DNA of 64,000 bases from Aeromonas rivuli (GCF_000820045.1 NZ_CDBJ01000062.1:1-64000); one strand, 5' to 3'. Positions 1 through 9,659 are shown, numbered from the stretch's first letter. The notes: generated by a model from the sequence alone, not told the origin. Program-made: numbers and translations.

Positions 1-20
1 GGGATATATCCCGCCTTTTT
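1..20 (+). terminator. Right arm of a terminator cut by the window edge
   Basis: The window opens inside a GC-rich inverted repeat (GGGATATATCCC) followed by GCC and five T. This is the expected end of a Rho-independent terminator whose left arm lies outside. It implies that a gene outside the window ends here. Confidence 0.5.
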
Positions 21-309
21 GTTGCCTGTCATGTGCCACGCCAAGAGGCAGGCGGCCCCCATCACCGCCTCACCGCGGGATCCCCAGTCCCCTTGCCGCC
101 ATCCCCCCACTGGCATTGATCGGTCCTCGCTGCCGCCCCTCCCCTCAGATCTTGGCCACTCGCCTGGCCTCCGGCTCACGGCAAGCCTGCCCCAAAAGAG
201 GTGGCGTTGCCCACAAATGAGTCAAAGGAGAACACTCAGACGAAGAAGGGGGACGATGAAAATAATGGCGGGGGAAAACAACTGTATATTTATACAAGTT
301 GGTCGCTGT

Positions 310-328
310 TTGAAAATATTATTTTCAA
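310..328. promoter_or_regulatory. 19-bp inverted repeat, operator-like
   Basis: TTGAAAAT-ATT-ATTTTCAA is a perfect palindrome with 8-bp arms and a 3-bp centre. It lies 12 bp from a LexA-like motif in a stretch without a gene. No regulator can be named from the sequence. Confidence 0.35.
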
Positions 329-478
329 GGCTCATTCGAAGGCGAAAGACTTTATCATCCTCCACTCGCGCAGACATTATCGGCCGCCCTCAGGGGCCGC
401 CAGCAATAATGCCAGGGTGGATCTGAGCCTAATAAACAAGGCGAATGGTGATATGCGGGATTAAAACATCCCGCTCAA

Positions 479-511
479 GGACGCAACAGTGCCAAACGAC
501 AGGTTGCGTCC
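479..511 (-). terminator. Hairpin downstream of ycgL
   Basis: Nine-bp perfect arms (GGACGCAAC / GTTGCGTCC) with a 15-nt loop lie 8 bp past the ycgL stop. There is no clear U tract, so termination is only suggested. Confidence 0.4.
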
Positions 512-518
512 GGCAATA

Positions 519-803
519 TCAGGAGGTCTGTGGGGGCGTTTGCGCCAGCTTGTGCTGCTCGAGCAAATTCTCCACCGGCGGGGGGACCTGCAGGTAGAAG
601 CCTTGCAGCGTCAGCGCCTCCATCACCCGGCTCACGCTGGCCATGCCAAGGGGCTTGCCTGGGGCGAGCTTGGTCATCAGCACCAGTTGCGGCGTGCCGA
701 AGGTCTGCATCAGGGGGGCCGGAACCCGGGAAAAATCATCCCTTTTTTCAACAAAGAGATAGGTGTCTGCTTTTTTGCGACTTTTATAGACTGCACACAA
801 CAT
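519..803 (-). CDS. ycgL: YcgL domain-containing protein
   Basis: This 94-residue cytoplasmic protein opens with MLCAVYKSRKKADTYLFV and continues with an FSRVPAPLMQTFG segment, the signature of the small YcgL family (UPF0745). Its biochemical function is unknown. Length is typical. It is divergent from minCDE, an arrangement known from other gammaproteobacteria where ycgL adjoins the min operon. The start lies 106 bp from the minC start, so both promoters must share that gap. Confidence 0.9.
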   Translation of the reverse strand: MLCAVYKSRKKADTYLFVEKRDDFSRVPAPLMQTFGTPQLVLMTKLAPGKPLGMASVSRVMEALTLQGFYLQVPPPVENLLEQHKLAQTPPQTS

Positions 804-809
804 GGAAAT

Positions 810-818
810 TGATATAAT
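810..818 (+). promoter_or_regulatory. Extended -10 promoter candidate for minCDE
   Basis: TGATATAAT fits an extended -10 element (TGnTATAAT) and lies about 90 bp upstream of minC, in the gap shared with ycgL. No good -35 hexamer is visible, which is normal for extended -10 promoters. Confidence 0.5.
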
Positions 819-909
819 CCATTGAGTTTATTGCCTCGGAAGTGGGCAAACTATAACATCAGGCCATCAATAACAATAACGGATTACCGTCTCTGTCTCG
901 GGGAAAGTC

Positions 910-1647
910 ATGGTTGAGCGCGATAACGAATTGAAAGGGACTACCTTCACTATTTCTGTGTTGCATATCAACGATGCCGCGCCGGACAAGATACGCCAGT
1001 TATTGGCCACCAAGGTGGCATTGGCGCCCCAGTTTTTCAATTGCGCCCCCCTGGTGCTCAATGTGGAAAAACTCGAGCAACAACCGGATTTTGACGAACT
1101 CAAGGCGCTGGTCGAGTCGGAAGACTTTGTACTGGTTGGCATTACAGGGGCCAAGAGCGAGGCCATGAAGATAGCCGCCAAGGCCGCAGGCCTGGCCGTC
1201 ATGGCCTCGGGCCGCAGCCGCAAGGGGGATCCCCTGCCTGAGGCTGTGACCAAGCCCACCGCCAACGACCTGCCCGTCGTCGATCTGCCACTGCCCAGCA
1301 CTGTGCCCGCCCCCCTGCTTGCCAGCAAGGTTCATGTGGGCCCGGTTCGGTCCGGCCAGCAGATCTATGCGGCGGGAACCTCGCTGGTGGTGCTCGGTTC
1401 AGTGAGTCCAGGCGCCGAAGTCCTGGCCGATGACAGCATTCATATCTACGGGGCCCTGCGGGGCCGGGCAATAGCCGGGGCGCGCGGTAATACCGATGCC
1501 CGTATCTATTGCCAACAATTACAGGCCGAGCTCATCTCCATCGCGGGCACCTTCCAGCTCAGCGATGCGTTGCCAGCAGGCCAGACTGAGCAGCCGGTGC
1601 ATATCCGGCTGGATCAAGAACAACTCCGAATAGACCGAATCAAATAG
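910..1647 (+). CDS. minC: Septum site-determining protein MinC
   Basis: MinC inhibits FtsZ polymerisation away from mid-cell and is carried to the membrane by MinD. The 245-residue protein has an N-terminal FtsZ-inhibiting domain (about 1-115), a proline-rich variable linker (about 115-140) and a C-terminal beta-helical MinD-binding domain. The C-terminal domain carries the RSGQQIYA and ALRGRAIAGARGN motifs typical of MinC. It is the first gene of minCDE; minD starts 18 bp after its stop, with AAGGAAG ahead of that start. It is slightly longer than the E. coli protein because of the linker. Confidence 0.97.
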   Translation: MVERDNELKGTTFTISVLHINDAAPDKIRQLLATKVALAPQFFNCAPLVLNVEKLEQQPDFDELKALVESEDFVLVGITGAKSEAMKIAAKAAGLAVMASGRSRKGDPLPEAVTKPTANDLPVVDLPLPSTVPAPLLASKVHVGPVRSGQQIYAAGTSLVVLGSVSPGAEVLADDSIHIYGALRGRAIAGARGNTDARIYCQQLQAELISIAGTFQLSDALPAGQTEQPVHIRLDQEQLRIDRIK

Positions 1648-1665
1648 AGTTACAAGGAAGCGAGA

Positions 1666-2478
1666 ATGGCGCGAATCATAGTCGTTACGTCCGGCAAGGG
1701 TGGCGTTGGCAAGACCACCACCAGCGCGGCATTGAGTACAGGGCTGGCCCAGCGTGGCCACAAAACGGTGGTCATCGATTTCGATATCGGCCTGCGTAAT
1801 CTCGACCTCATCATGGGTTGTGAGCGCCGTGTGGTCTATGACTTCGTCAACGTCATCAATGGCGAGGCGAACCTCAATCAGGCCCTGATCAAAGACAAGC
1901 GCAGCGAGAATCTCTTTATCCTGCCCGCCTCCCAGACCAGAGACAAAGATGCCCTCACCAAGGAAGGCGTGGAGAAGATACTGGATCAGCTGGGCGAGAT
2001 GGGTTTTGAGTACATCGTCTGCGACTCCCCCGCCGGGATAGAGTCAGGTGCTCTGATGGCACTCTATTTTGCCGATGAAGCCATCGTCACCACCAACCCG
2101 GAAGTCTCCTCGGTACGCGACTCGGACCGGATCCTCGGGATCCTGGCCTCCAAGTCTCGCCGGGCCGAGCGCGGTGAAGATCCCATCAAGGAGCATCTGC
2201 TGCTCACCCGCTACTGCCCGACCCGGGTCAGCCGTGGTGACATGCTGAGTGTGCAAGATGTGCAGGAGATCCTTGCCATCCCGCTGCTCGGGGTCATCCC
2301 GGAATCCCAGGCGGTGCTGCGCGCCTCCAACTCGGGAGAACCCGTCATCCTGGACAAAGAGTCCGATGCGGGCAAGGCCTATGAAGATGCCGTTTCCCGT
2401 CTGATGGGAGACGCCACCGAATTCCGTTTCCTGCAAGAAGAAAAGAAGGGCTTCTTTAGCCGTCTGTTCGGGAGTTAA
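1666..2478 (+). CDS. minD: Septum site-determining ATPase MinD
   Basis: MinD is a ParA/MinD-type ATPase that binds the inner membrane when ATP-bound, recruits MinC and is released by MinE, giving pole-to-pole oscillation. The 270-residue protein has the deviant Walker A motif GKGGVGKTT at residues 10-18, the [10 protein letters not shown] switch segment near 40-49 and a C-terminal amphipathic membrane-targeting helix ([11 protein letters not shown]). It is the middle gene of minCDE, and minE starts 2 bp after its stop, so expression is tightly coupled. Confidence 0.98.
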   Translation: MARIIVVTSGKGGVGKTTTSAALSTGLAQRGHKTVVIDFDIGLRNLDLIMGCERRVVYDFVNVINGEANLNQALIKDKRSENLFILPASQTRDKDALTKEGVEKILDQLGEMGFEYIVCDSPAGIESGALMALYFADEAIVTTNPEVSSVRDSDRILGILASKSRRAERGEDPIKEHLLLTRYCPTRVSRGDMLSVQDVQEILAIPLLGVIPESQAVLRASNSGEPVILDKESDAGKAYEDAVSRLMGDATEFRFLQEEKKGFFSRLFGS

Positions 2479-2480
2479 GC

Positions 2481-2747
2481 ATGTCTATTTTTGATTATTT
2501 TCGTTCTACCAAGAAGCAGGCGACGGCCCAGACGGCCAAGGAGCGCCTGCAGATCATCGTTGCCCACGAGCGCTCTTCCAGAGGGGGGCCGGATTACCTG
2601 CCCCAGCTCAAGCAAGATATCCTCGACGTGATCCGCAAGTACGTGCAGATAGATCCTGAGAAGATCACGGTACAGCTGGATAAGAAGAGTGATGAGCTGT
2701 CGGTACTCGAGCTCAATATCACCTTCGCCGATGACAAGAAGGGATAA
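2481..2747 (+). CDS. minE: Cell division topological specificity factor MinE
   Basis: This 88-residue protein stimulates MinD ATPase and displaces MinC, confining division inhibition to the poles. The N-terminal membrane and MinD-binding segment ([13 protein letters not shown], then [12 protein letters not shown]) is followed by the dimeric topological specificity domain. Length matches the family. It is the last gene of minCDE and is followed by a terminator. Confidence 0.97.
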   Translation: MSIFDYFRSTKKQATAQTAKERLQIIVAHERSSRGGPDYLPQLKQDILDVIRKYVQIDPEKITVQLDKKSDELSVLELNITFADDKKG

Positions 2748-2784
2748 GCCAGGCGCCCTATGCGTGACCCCTTCCCTCAATGAG

Positions 2785-2818
2785 ACCGGATCCCGACCCA
2801 GGATCCGGTTCTTTTTTA
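2785..2818 (+). terminator. Terminator of minCDE
   Basis: A 9-bp stem ACCGGATCC / GGATCCGGT with a 7-nt loop is followed by TCTTTTTT, 38 bp after the minE stop. Confidence 0.85.
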
Positions 2819-2880
2819 TCGCTTAATCACCCTTTGCCGCTCGGCGAACCCCTGAGGAGTGTCCTGCACACGCAGGGGGC

Positions 2881-3441
2881 TCAGACCAGCTCGTGTGCCT
2901 GCTTGCCCTGCAGCATCAGAGGATCCAGCGTCACCTCCGCCTTGCCATTGCTCACCCACAGCTGACCATCTGAGATGGTGCAGGTGAGCTGCATGGTGCG
3001 CTCTATCATGGCCGCAAGGGGCAGGGTCTGACTGTCGCTGAGCTCTATGATGCTGAGGTTGTCATGCTGACTGAGTTTGCCCTGATTCTGCTTCCACCAG
3101 ACGCTGGTACCCCGGCCGCCGTAGAGATAGAGCACCACTTGGCGCGAGCGGTTACAGGCCTTCTTGAGACGGCGCTCATCGGGCTGGCCAAGCTCAATCC
3201 AGAGTTCAATCTCATCGGAGTAACTCTTGCGCCACAGTTCGGGCTCATCGTCCGCCGACAGCCCCTTGGTGAATTCGAGCCGCTCGGCCGCATGCCAGGC
3301 AAAGGCCGCGAGACGGATCATCATGCGCTCGTCGGTTTCGGAAGGGTGACGAGCCAGGGTGAGGGAGAAATCCTGATAGAGCCCCCTGTCCATGTCAGAG
3401 AGGGAGAGCTGGGCCTTGAATACGGTTGCCTTGAGAGCCAT
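2881..3441 (-). CDS. yaeQ: YaeQ family protein
   Basis: The 186-residue product starts MALKATVFKAQLSLSDMDR and contains the HPSETDERMMIRLAAFA and DEPELWRKSYSDEIELWIELGQPDERRLKKA blocks typical of YaeQ. The fold is related to PD-(D/E)xK nucleases, and the E-x-W-I-E-L-G-Q-P stretch corresponds to that core. The cellular role is not established. I chose the ATG at 3441; the open frame runs 20 codons further upstream, but that extension is not family-like. It is convergent with minCDE. Confidence 0.9.
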   Translation of the reverse strand: MALKATVFKAQLSLSDMDRGLYQDFSLTLARHPSETDERMMIRLAAFAWHAAERLEFTKGLSADDEPELWRKSYSDEIELWIELGQPDERRLKKACNRSRQVVLYLYGGRGTSVWWKQNQGKLSQHDNLSIIELSDSQTLPLAAMIERTMQLTCTISDGQLWVSNGKAEVTLDPLMLQGKQAHELV

Positions 3442-3582
3442 GAGGGACCTTATGGGATGCAAAATACGAGACGCTATTACACTGGCCGCCAGTGTAATCA
3501 AATTTTCTCCCGGGTTCGACCTCCATGCTCATCGCCCCAGCCTCCAGCGCGCATCTCGAGCCCTGCATCCGGCCCCAGAGAC

Positions 3583-3612
3583 AACAATGCCAGTCAGAAG
3601 ACTGGCATTGTT
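3583..3612 (-). terminator. Hairpin downstream of the 46-residue peptide gene
   Basis: A 13-bp perfect inverted repeat (AACAATGCCAGTC / GACTGGCATTGTT) with a 4-nt loop lies 40 bp past the small gene's stop and upstream of yaeQ. U content after the stem is low, so it may be an attenuated terminator or a processing structure. Confidence 0.5.
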
Positions 3613-3651
3613 AACGCGCTATGGCGTGGGGAGGCATGGTAGCCATGCGCT

Positions 3652-3792
3652 TCACTTCTCGGCGGACTGCACCCCGAATGCGTTGAGCAGCACGCAACAG
3701 GTCACAGCCACCGCCACGAAGCCACTCAGGAAGATGAAGGGCATGACGCCATAGCCCAATATTGTCCAGATGGTTTGTTCAAGAAAGCTCAT
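3652..3792 (-). CDS. Small membrane peptide, TIGR02808-like
   Basis: The reading frame encodes 46 residues starting MSFLEQTIWTILGYGVMP and ending FGVQSAEK, with one long hydrophobic segment (about 8-38) that includes a Cys-Cys pair. A Shine-Dalgarno-like AAAGGA precedes the ATG. The layout resembles the TIGR02808 short-protein family of Vibrio, Shewanella and Aeromonas, whose function is unknown. It stands alone upstream of yaeQ with its own hairpin behind it. The family call is from memory of the sequence pattern. Confidence 0.7.
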   Translation of the reverse strand: MSFLEQTIWTILGYGVMPFIFLSGFVAVAVTCCVLLNAFGVQSAEK

Positions 3793-4080
3793 GATGTGTC
3801 CTTTGTCCTGTGACGCCCATCTCTGGCGCGAATGTCCATGGCGGCGCTGGCCGCACTCTGACTACTTTCGTTCCTATTTGAGCCTAATACGCCGCCCTCG
3901 CCTATGCCACCAAAGGAATATATAGGGGGTAAGATTGCGCTAGATCAATCTTTGGGGGCAAAAAGTGCAGGGATCTGCCGCTCCACCCCCGGATCAGCGG
4001 CCAGGTGATCGACTCCCCTCCCCTTGCTCCCCTCCGGAACGGCATCAAACCGGCAACGCCTAGTCAACACGCCCATAAAA
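3793..4080. other. Intergenic region upstream of the small peptide gene
   Basis: I see no gene in this stretch. It presumably holds the promoter of the leftward 46-residue peptide gene. An AT-rich patch lies around 3885-3960. Confidence 0.4.
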
Positions 4081-4107
4081 AGAGGCGACCCAGGGTCGCC
4101 TCTTTGT
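4077..4107 (-). terminator. Terminator of fadIJ
   Basis: AGAGGCGACCC / GGGTCGCCTCT forms a near-perfect stem. On the minus strand it is followed by a five-U tract, 60 bp past the fadJ stop. Confidence 0.8.
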
Positions 4108-4165
4108 TCATCATGGGGTCACTGACCCCTGAGCCGGTGGATAGCTCCCGTTGATCTGGGGTTCC

Positions 4166-6316
4166 TCAATAGAAACGCTGCCCCTCGGCCGCCATCGCCT
4201 TGAGTCGGCTGCAGGGTGCGAAACGCTCCCCATGGCGCTGTTGGTAGTGTTCGAGGCGAGCGACCAGCTCGGCAATCCCCAGGCTATCCATGTAGCGGAA
4301 AGGGCCACCGAGGAAGGGAGGGAAGCCGATGCCAAAGATGGCGCCAATGTCACCATCCCGCGCCGAGGCTATCACGCCGCTATCCAGGGCCATGGCCGCC
4401 TCGTTGAGCATCAGCAGCACGCAGCGCTCCACCAGTTCTGTCTTGGCAAGCTTGGCCTGAGGTTTGACCCCGAGCAGCTCGTAGACGCTCTCATCGACCT
4501 GCTTCTTGCTCCCTTTGCCCGTGAGTCGACTCAGCAAGTCCGGTTTGCCATAGCGGTAGAAACCCTTGCCATTCTTGCGACCCTTGCGGTCATCCTTGAG
4601 CAGCTTGTCAAAGGCCGCTGGCGCCTGGAAGCGCTCGCCCCCCAGTTCCCGTTCGAGGATGGGGGAGATCTTGGCCCCCACATCGATGCCCACCTCGTCG
4701 AGCAGATTGATGGGGCCGACCGGGAAACCGAAGTCGAGCAGGGCGCCATCGAGCACCTCGACCGGTTCCCCTTCCAGTACCAGGCGCGCCGCCTCGTTCA
4801 TGTAGGGGGCCAGGATCCGGTTCACATAAAAACCGGCCTCATCCTTGACCACGATGGGAGTCTTGCCCTGGGCCCGGGCAAAGGCGATGGTGGTGGCCAC
4901 CGTCTCGGCGCTGGTGCCTGCATGGGGGATGATCTCGGCGAGCGGCATCTTGTCGACCGGGCTGAAGTAGTGCAGGCCCACTATCTGGCCCGGCCGCGCA
5001 GCCCCTTCGGCAATCTGGTGGATGGGCAGGGAGGAGGTGTTGGAGGCGAAGATGGTCTGCTCGCCGCATTCGCGTTCCACCTCCTGCACCATCTGGTGTT
5101 TGAGGGCCAAGTCCTCGAACACGGCCTCCACCACCATGTCGACCCGCGAGAAGCCGGAGAAATCCAGGGAGCCGGACAGCAGGCTCATCTGCTTCTCCAG
5201 TTCGCTGCGCAATATATGGCGGCGCTTGAGCTTCTTGTTAAGCAGGTCATAGCTGTAGCGCATGGCGTTGCTGATCCCCGCCTGCGCCACATCCTTGATC
5301 CGCACCGGCACCCCGGCCTTGGTGGCGGTGACGTAGGCAATGCCGCCCCCCATCAGCCCACCGCCCAGCACGGCGGCATGGCCTATCTTGCGTGGCGCGG
5401 CTCCCTGATAGTTCACCTCCTTCTTCATCTGGGTCGTGGCGAAGAAGAGCGAGCGCAGGGCGGCGGATTCCGGGGTCATCACCAGTTCACCGAAGCAGCG
5501 CGACTCGGCAGCCAGGCCAGCCTGGATCCCCTCCTCCATGCCGATGCGCACCACTTCCAGGATGCGTTCCGGGGCCGGGTAGTTGCCACGGGTCTTGGCC
5601 CTGATCCCTTTGTGAGCCTGGCTGAACAGCACATTGCGGCCCAGCTTGTTGGTCTCGAGCAGTTTGCCTTGCACGTCTCGCTGCAACACATGGCGCGGCT
5701 TGCCCTTGCGCGCCAAGGCAATGGCCGCCTCCATCAATATGGAGAGCGATACCACCTCATCCACCAGCCCCATCTTGCCCGCCTGCTTGGCACGCACCTG
5801 CTTGCCAGTCAGCATCAGGTCGAGGGCCTTGGCCACGCCGATGAGGCGAGGCAGACGCTGGGTACCGCCGGATCCCGGCAGCAGGCCGAGTTGCACCTCG
5901 GGCACCCCGAGCACCGTCTTGCCATGGTCGCTCGCGACCCGGCCGTGACAGGCCAGTGCCAGCTCCAGCCCGCCTCCCAGGCAGGGGCCATGGATGGCGG
6001 CGATCACCGGGATGTCGAGATTCTCGATCTCCGCGAAGATGATCTGCCCTTCTCGGGACAGGGTCTGGGCATCTGCGGCGCTGGTACAGGCATCCAGCAT
6101 GCTGATGTCGGCCCCGGCGATGAAGGAGTCCTTCTTGCCGGAGGCGATCACCAGACCGATCAGATCCTTGTTGGCTCGCACCCCCTCCAGCACGGCGCGG
6201 ATCTCCTCGACGAAGGCGGCCTTGAGGGTGTTCATGCTCTCCCCCGGCACGTCCATGGTGAGGATGCCGATGCCGTCTTTACGAATATTCAGGGAAAAAG
6301 TTTGCTCGCTCATCAT
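4166..6316 (-). CDS. fadJ: Fatty acid oxidation complex subunit alpha FadJ
   Basis: The 716-residue protein combines an N-terminal enoyl-CoA hydratase/isomerase domain (crotonase oxyanion segments near [14 protein letters not shown] and [17 protein letters not shown]) with C-terminal 3-hydroxyacyl-CoA dehydrogenase domains. The NAD-binding loop is [12 protein letters not shown], with [10 protein letters not shown] and [13 protein letters not shown] downstream. It carries out the hydration and oxidation steps of beta-oxidation in complex with FadI. Length fits FadJ. Its ATG overlaps the fadI TGA (ATGA), so it is translationally coupled as the second gene of fadIJ. A second in-frame ATG follows directly at 6313. 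Confidence 0.95.
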   Translation of the reverse strand: MMSEQTFSLNIRKDGIGILTMDVPGESMNTLKAAFVEEIRAVLEGVRANKDLIGLVIASGKKDSFIAGADISMLDACTSAADAQTLSREGQIIFAEIENLDIPVIAAIHGPCLGGGLELALACHGRVASDHGKTVLGVPEVQLGLLPGSGGTQRLPRLIGVAKALDLMLTGKQVRAKQAGKMGLVDEVVSLSILMEAAIALARKGKPRHVLQRDVQGKLLETNKLGRNVLFSQAHKGIRAKTRGNYPAPERILEVVRIGMEEGIQAGLAAESRCFGELVMTPESAALRSLFFATTQMKKEVNYQGAAPRKIGHAAVLGGGLMGGGIAYVTATKAGVPVRIKDVAQAGISNAMRYSYDLLNKKLKRRHILRSELEKQMSLLSGSLDFSGFSRVDMVVEAVFEDLALKHQMVQEVERECGEQTIFASNTSSLPIHQIAEGAARPGQIVGLHYFSPVDKMPLAEIIPHAGTSAETVATTIAFARAQGKTPIVVKDEAGFYVNRILAPYMNEAARLVLEGEPVEVLDGALLDFGFPVGPINLLDEVGIDVGAKISPILERELGGERFQAPAAFDKLLKDDRKGRKNGKGFYRYGKPDLLSRLTGKGSKKQVDESVYELLGVKPQAKLAKTELVERCVLLMLNEAAMALDSGVIASARDGDIGAIFGIGFPPFLGGPFRYMDSLGIAELVARLEHYQQRHGERFAPCSRLKAMAAEGQRFY

Positions 6317-7623
6317 TCCACCTCCAACACCATGGCCACACCCAGTCCACCCGCCGCGCAGGCGGTGTTGAGTCCCAATCCACCGCCGCGGCGGCGCAGC
6401 TCATGGAGCGTCTGGGTGATCATGCGTGCGCCGGTCGCGGCGAAGGGATGGCCATAGGCCAATGAGCCCCCCAGCACGTTGAACTTGTCCATGTCGATCT
6501 CGCCAATGGCGCTGTCACGGCCCAGCTTGTCCCGGGCAAAATCACGGCTGGCAAACATCTTGACGTTGGCCAGGGTCTGGGCGGCAAATGCCTCGTGCAT
6601 GTCGATCAGAGTGAGATCGCTGAGGGTGATGCCCGCCCTGTCCAGGGCGATGGGGGTCGCGTAGGAGGGCCCCATCAACATGTCCTGCCAGACATCGATG
6701 GCGGAGAAGGCGAAGCTGCGAATAAAGCCAAGGGGTTCCAGGCCAAGCTCCTTGGCACGTCCTTCACGCATCAGCAGCACGGCGGCGGCGCCATCGGTGA
6801 GCGGGGTGGCATTGGCGGCGGTGACGGAGCCATGCACCCGGTCAAACACCGGCTTGAGCTTGGCGTAGCTTGCCAGGTCAGAGCTTTCGCGAATGTTGTT
6901 GTCGCGCTCGAGGGCCGCCTTGTAAGGCGCCACATGGGCGGCAAACACCTCCTGGGCCAGCTTGCCCTCGGCCCAGGCCTGGGCGGCCAGGCTGTGGGAG
7001 CGGTGCGCCAGGGCGTCTTGCGCCTCACGGCTGATGCCATGACTCTTGGCCATCTGCTCGGCGGTCTGGCCCATGGAGAGGCCGGTCGAGTATTCGGCCA
7101 CCGCCGGGGGCACCGGCAGCAAGTCTTTCGGCCCGAGTCGGCGCAGGATGGCAAATTTTTGCGCGAAGGTGCGCGCCTTGTTGAGATCGACCAGGGCGCG
7201 AGCCAGCCGCTTGCTGACCCCGATGGGCAACACAGAAGAGGAGTCGGCGCCGCCGGCGATGGCGATGTCGACCGTGCCGGCCATGATGGATTCGGTGACA
7301 TTGGCCACCGCCTGGAAGCTGGTGGCGCAGGCGCGCGACACGCTATAGGCGTCAGTGCTGACGCTCATGCCGGTGCCCAGCACTATCTCGCGGGCTATGT
7401 TGGGCGCTTCGGGCATCTGTACCACCTGGCCGAACACCAGTTGATCGATGAGGGCGGGGTCTAGATTGGTGCGGGCGAGCAGCTCGCTCACCACCAGTTT
7501 GCCCAGATCCACCGCCGGCACCCCATGAAAGGCGGTGGCCTGCTTGGCGAAGGGAGTACGCAGACCCGCCACGACGGCAATCCGTTCGCCCTGGCGAGTG
7601 GTCAGTTGTAAAGGCTGTTTCAT
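6313..7623 (-). CDS. fadI: Acetyl-CoA C-acyltransferase FadI
   Basis: This 436-residue thiolase cleaves 3-ketoacyl-CoA to acetyl-CoA and a shortened acyl-CoA, with FadJ as partner. The nucleophilic Cys is in [15 protein letters not shown]; the catalytic His is in [14 protein letters not shown]; the C-terminal Cys is in [13 protein letters not shown]. Length and the [29 protein letters not shown] start region, read in part, fit FadI better than FadA. A FadR-like palindrome lies 26-38 bp upstream of the start, in keeping with repression in the absence of long-chain fatty acids. Confidence 0.95.
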   Translation of the reverse strand: MKQPLQLTTRQGERIAVVAGLRTPFAKQATAFHGVPAVDLGKLVVSELLARTNLDPALIDQLVFGQVVQMPEAPNIAREIVLGTGMSVSTDAYSVSRACATSFQAVANVTESIMAGTVDIAIAGGADSSSVLPIGVSKRLARALVDLNKARTFAQKFAILRRLGPKDLLPVPPAVAEYSTGLSMGQTAEQMAKSHGISREAQDALAHRSHSLAAQAWAEGKLAQEVFAAHVAPYKAALERDNNIRESSDLASYAKLKPVFDRVHGSVTAANATPLTDGAAAVLLMREGRAKELGLEPLGFIRSFAFSAIDVWQDMLMGPSYATPIALDRAGITLSDLTLIDMHEAFAAQTLANVKMFASRDFARDKLGRDSAIGEIDMDKFNVLGGSLAYGHPFAATGARMITQTLHELRRRGGGLGLNTACAAGGLGVAMVLEVE

Positions 7624-7648
7624 CCTGGCTCCTTGGGTTAATCAGGTA

Positions 7649-7661
7649 GAGGTCAGACCTC
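7649..7661 (-). promoter_or_regulatory. FadR-like operator upstream of fadI
   Basis: GAGGTC-A-GACCTC is a perfect 13-bp palindrome whose core GGTCnGACC matches the centre of the known FadR site (TGGTCnGACCA) except at the outer T/A pair. Its position just upstream of fadI suits a repressor site. Confidence 0.5.
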
Positions 7662-7806
7662 ATTGCGCCACATCTTAACAATCCGCTCACAAGTTTCATA
7701 CGGCTGATTGAAACTAAATCTGCACCGGGAGGGACTCGGTTCTCGCACCCTGAGGGTATCTGGAGTATAAAAAGATCAACTTCTATTAAAACAATAGGTT
7801 TATCTC

Positions 7807-8757
7807 ATGGCTCTGGCCGAATTTCGACAAGTACGCGACCATATTGCCAGCCAGATCCTGGGGCAGGGCGAACTCATCGACGGCCTGCTCATCGCCCTGT
7901 TATGTGAAGGCCATGTGTTGATAGAGGGGGCGCCGGGTCTGGCCAAGACCCGGGCGGTCAAGGTATTGGCGACCGCCATCGAGGGACGTTTCGCCCGCAT
8001 TCAGTTCACCCCGGATCTGCTGCCAGCCGATCTCACCGGCAGCGAGGTGTTTCACCCTCAGGATGCCAGTTTCCAGTTCCAACCCGGCCCCCTGTTCAAT
8101 CATCTGGTGTTGGCGGACGAGATCAACCGGGCGCCGGCCAAGGTGCAATCCGCCCTGCTCGAAGCCATGGCCGAGCACCAGATCACCGTCGGCAAGAAGA
8201 GCTGGCGCCTGCCTGGCCTGTTCATGGTGGCGGCGACCCAGAACCCCATCGAGCAGGAGGGGACCTACCCCCTGCCCGAGGCCCAGCTCGATCGCTTCTT
8301 GCTCAAGCTCAATGTCGATTACCCCAGCCCGGCGCTGGAGCTCGCCATACTGCAGCTCAATGAGCGGGGCGAGACCTTGCCCCCCTCCCCCTGCCTCATC
8401 GGCCCCGATACCTTGCAACGTGCGCGCGATGCCGTGCTGGATGTCATGATGCAGCCCAGGCTCGCCAACTACCTGGTGCAGCTGGTGTGCGCGACCCGCC
8501 CCGGCAGTGGCATAGCCCCCGAGCTGAGCAATCTGATTGATTTTGGCGCCAGCCCCAGAGCCAGCCTGGGCCTGGCCCGCGCCGCCCGCGCCCGCGCCTG
8601 GCTGGCCGGGCGGGACTATGTGGTGCCAGAAGATATCCAGCAGTTGGCCCCGGCGGTGCTGCGCCATCGCCTGTTGCCAAGCTACCAGGCTCAGGCCGAA
8701 GGAATCGATGCCGAAGAGATAGTCCGCCGCCTGCTGGATTGGGTGCCATGTCCCTGA
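7807..8757 (+). CDS. MoxR-family AAA+ ATPase
   Basis: The 316-residue protein has a Walker A motif GAPGLAKT at 41-48, a Walker B segment LVLADEIN near 100-107 and the sensor region MVAATQNPIEQEGTYPLPEAQLDRF typical of MoxR/RavA-type ATPases. Such ATPases act as chaperones that assemble or activate partner proteins, usually with VWA-domain proteins encoded next door, as here. It opens an operon with DUF58, DUF4381, VWA and BatD-like genes. The next gene's ATG at 8748 overlaps its 3' end by 10 bp. Confidence 0.93.
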   Translation: MALAEFRQVRDHIASQILGQGELIDGLLIALLCEGHVLIEGAPGLAKTRAVKVLATAIEGRFARIQFTPDLLPADLTGSEVFHPQDASFQFQPGPLFNHLVLADEINRAPAKVQSALLEAMAEHQITVGKKSWRLPGLFMVAATQNPIEQEGTYPLPEAQLDRFLLKLNVDYPSPALELAILQLNERGETLPPSPCLIGPDTLQRARDAVLDVMMQPRLANYLVQLVCATRPGSGIAPELSNLIDFGASPRASLGLARAARARAWLAGRDYVVPEDIQQLAPAVLRHRLLPSYQAQAEGIDAEEIVRRLLDWVPCP

Positions 8758-9659
8758 GCCACGGCGCCTCCCCCCTGGCAGATCCGCCCCTCGGCAGCTG
8801 GCCGCCCGAGTTGCAACTGCCCCTCGCAAGCCTGCTCGCCACCCGGTTGCTGGCCCAGACACCGCAGCCAATGAGGCGAAAGGGCCCTGCCCAACGCGGC
8901 GCCCAGCGTCGTCAACCCGGCCTGAACTTTCGTGAGCTGCGTCCCTACCAGGCCGGGGATGAGGTGCGCCACATCGACTGGCGGGTCACCGCCAGGCTAG
9001 GTCGCCCCGTCACCCGCCTCTATGAAGAGGAGCAGGAACAACACCATTGGTTGTTGCTCAACCTCTCCCCTGCCCTCTATTTCGGTTCGAGAGAGCGGCT
9101 CAAGGCCCAGCTGGCCTGCGAGCTTGCTGCAGCTCTACTCTGGCGAGGGGAACCTCATCCCCAGACATTGCATATCCACGGCGCAACTCCCCAGACCCTC
9201 GCCTGCAAGGGCTCCCCTCTGCCGCTGTTGCCAGCCATCTGCCTGCACTATCAGGCAGGGCTTGGGCGCCGCCCCTTGCCAACCACCCTGGCGCAGGCGC
9301 TGGAGCGGCTACGCCCCCGTCTGCCCCATGGGGCGCGTCTGACCATCATCAGCGACCACCTTCCCCCGCCCCCTGGGCAAGAACTGCAACTCCGACTCAT
9401 CGCCCGGCGCCACGATATCCATTACTGGCAGATCCGCGATCCTCTGGAAGCCGAGCTGGGTGGCACTGAACGACTGCCGGTGATGAGCCCCCTCGGCCCA
9501 GGCTGGCTCGATGGCAGCAATCCTCAGTTCGTGCGCCGCTATCGGCACCAGGCGCAGCAACAGCTGGCCCTGAGTCAGGCCCGGCTGCTGCCCCTGGTAC
9601 AGCGGCTGACCCTGCTCGACAGCGGCCTGAGCCTGCAAGCCCAGTGGCCATCCCTATGA
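8748..9659 (+). CDS. DUF58 domain-containing protein
   Basis: The 303-residue protein carries the DUF58 signature in GLNFRELRPYQAGDEVRHIDWRVTAR, followed by RPVTRLYEEEQEQ. DUF58 proteins are standard partners of MoxR ATPases in bat-type operons; their exact role is unresolved. I chose the ATG at 8748, overlapping the moxR stop; a TTG at 8739 is the only upstream alternative. The C-terminal half resembles a degraded VWA-like fold but no MIDAS is seen. Its stop overlaps the next start (ATGA). Confidence 0.88.
   Translation: MSLSHGASPLADPPLGSWPPELQLPLASLLATRLLAQTPQPMRRKGPAQRGAQRRQPGLNFRELRPYQAGDEVRHIDWRVTARLGRPVTRLYEEEQEQHHWLLLNLSPALYFGSRERLKAQLACELAAALLWRGEPHPQTLHIHGATPQTLACKGSPLPLLPAICLHYQAGLGRRPLPTTLAQALERLRPRLPHGARLTIISDHLPPPPGQELQLRLIARRHDIHYWQIRDPLEAELGGTERLPVMSPLGPGWLDGSNPQFVRRYRHQAQQQLALSQARLLPLVQRLTLLDSGLSLQAQWPSL

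Larger units (their letters stand above)
21..518. other. Gene-poor stretch with operator-like palindromes
   Basis: I see no convincing gene here. The open frames are arginine-rich or low-complexity and lack a good ribosome binding site. The stretch holds a LexA-like motif at 282-297 (CTGT-N8-ACAA), a perfect 19-bp inverted repeat at 310-328 and a hairpin at 479-511. Base composition is more AT-rich from about 230 to 350. Confidence 0.5.

Noticed and set aside
1..32. Short minus-strand frame starting at 32 and leaving the window
   Set aside because: No ribosome binding site, and the same bases form the arm and T tract of a terminator.
4151..6457. 768-codon open frame on the plus strand
   Set aside because: It is antisense to fadJ, rich in His, Gly and Ala, and shows no domain; it arises from GC-rich codon usage of the real gene.
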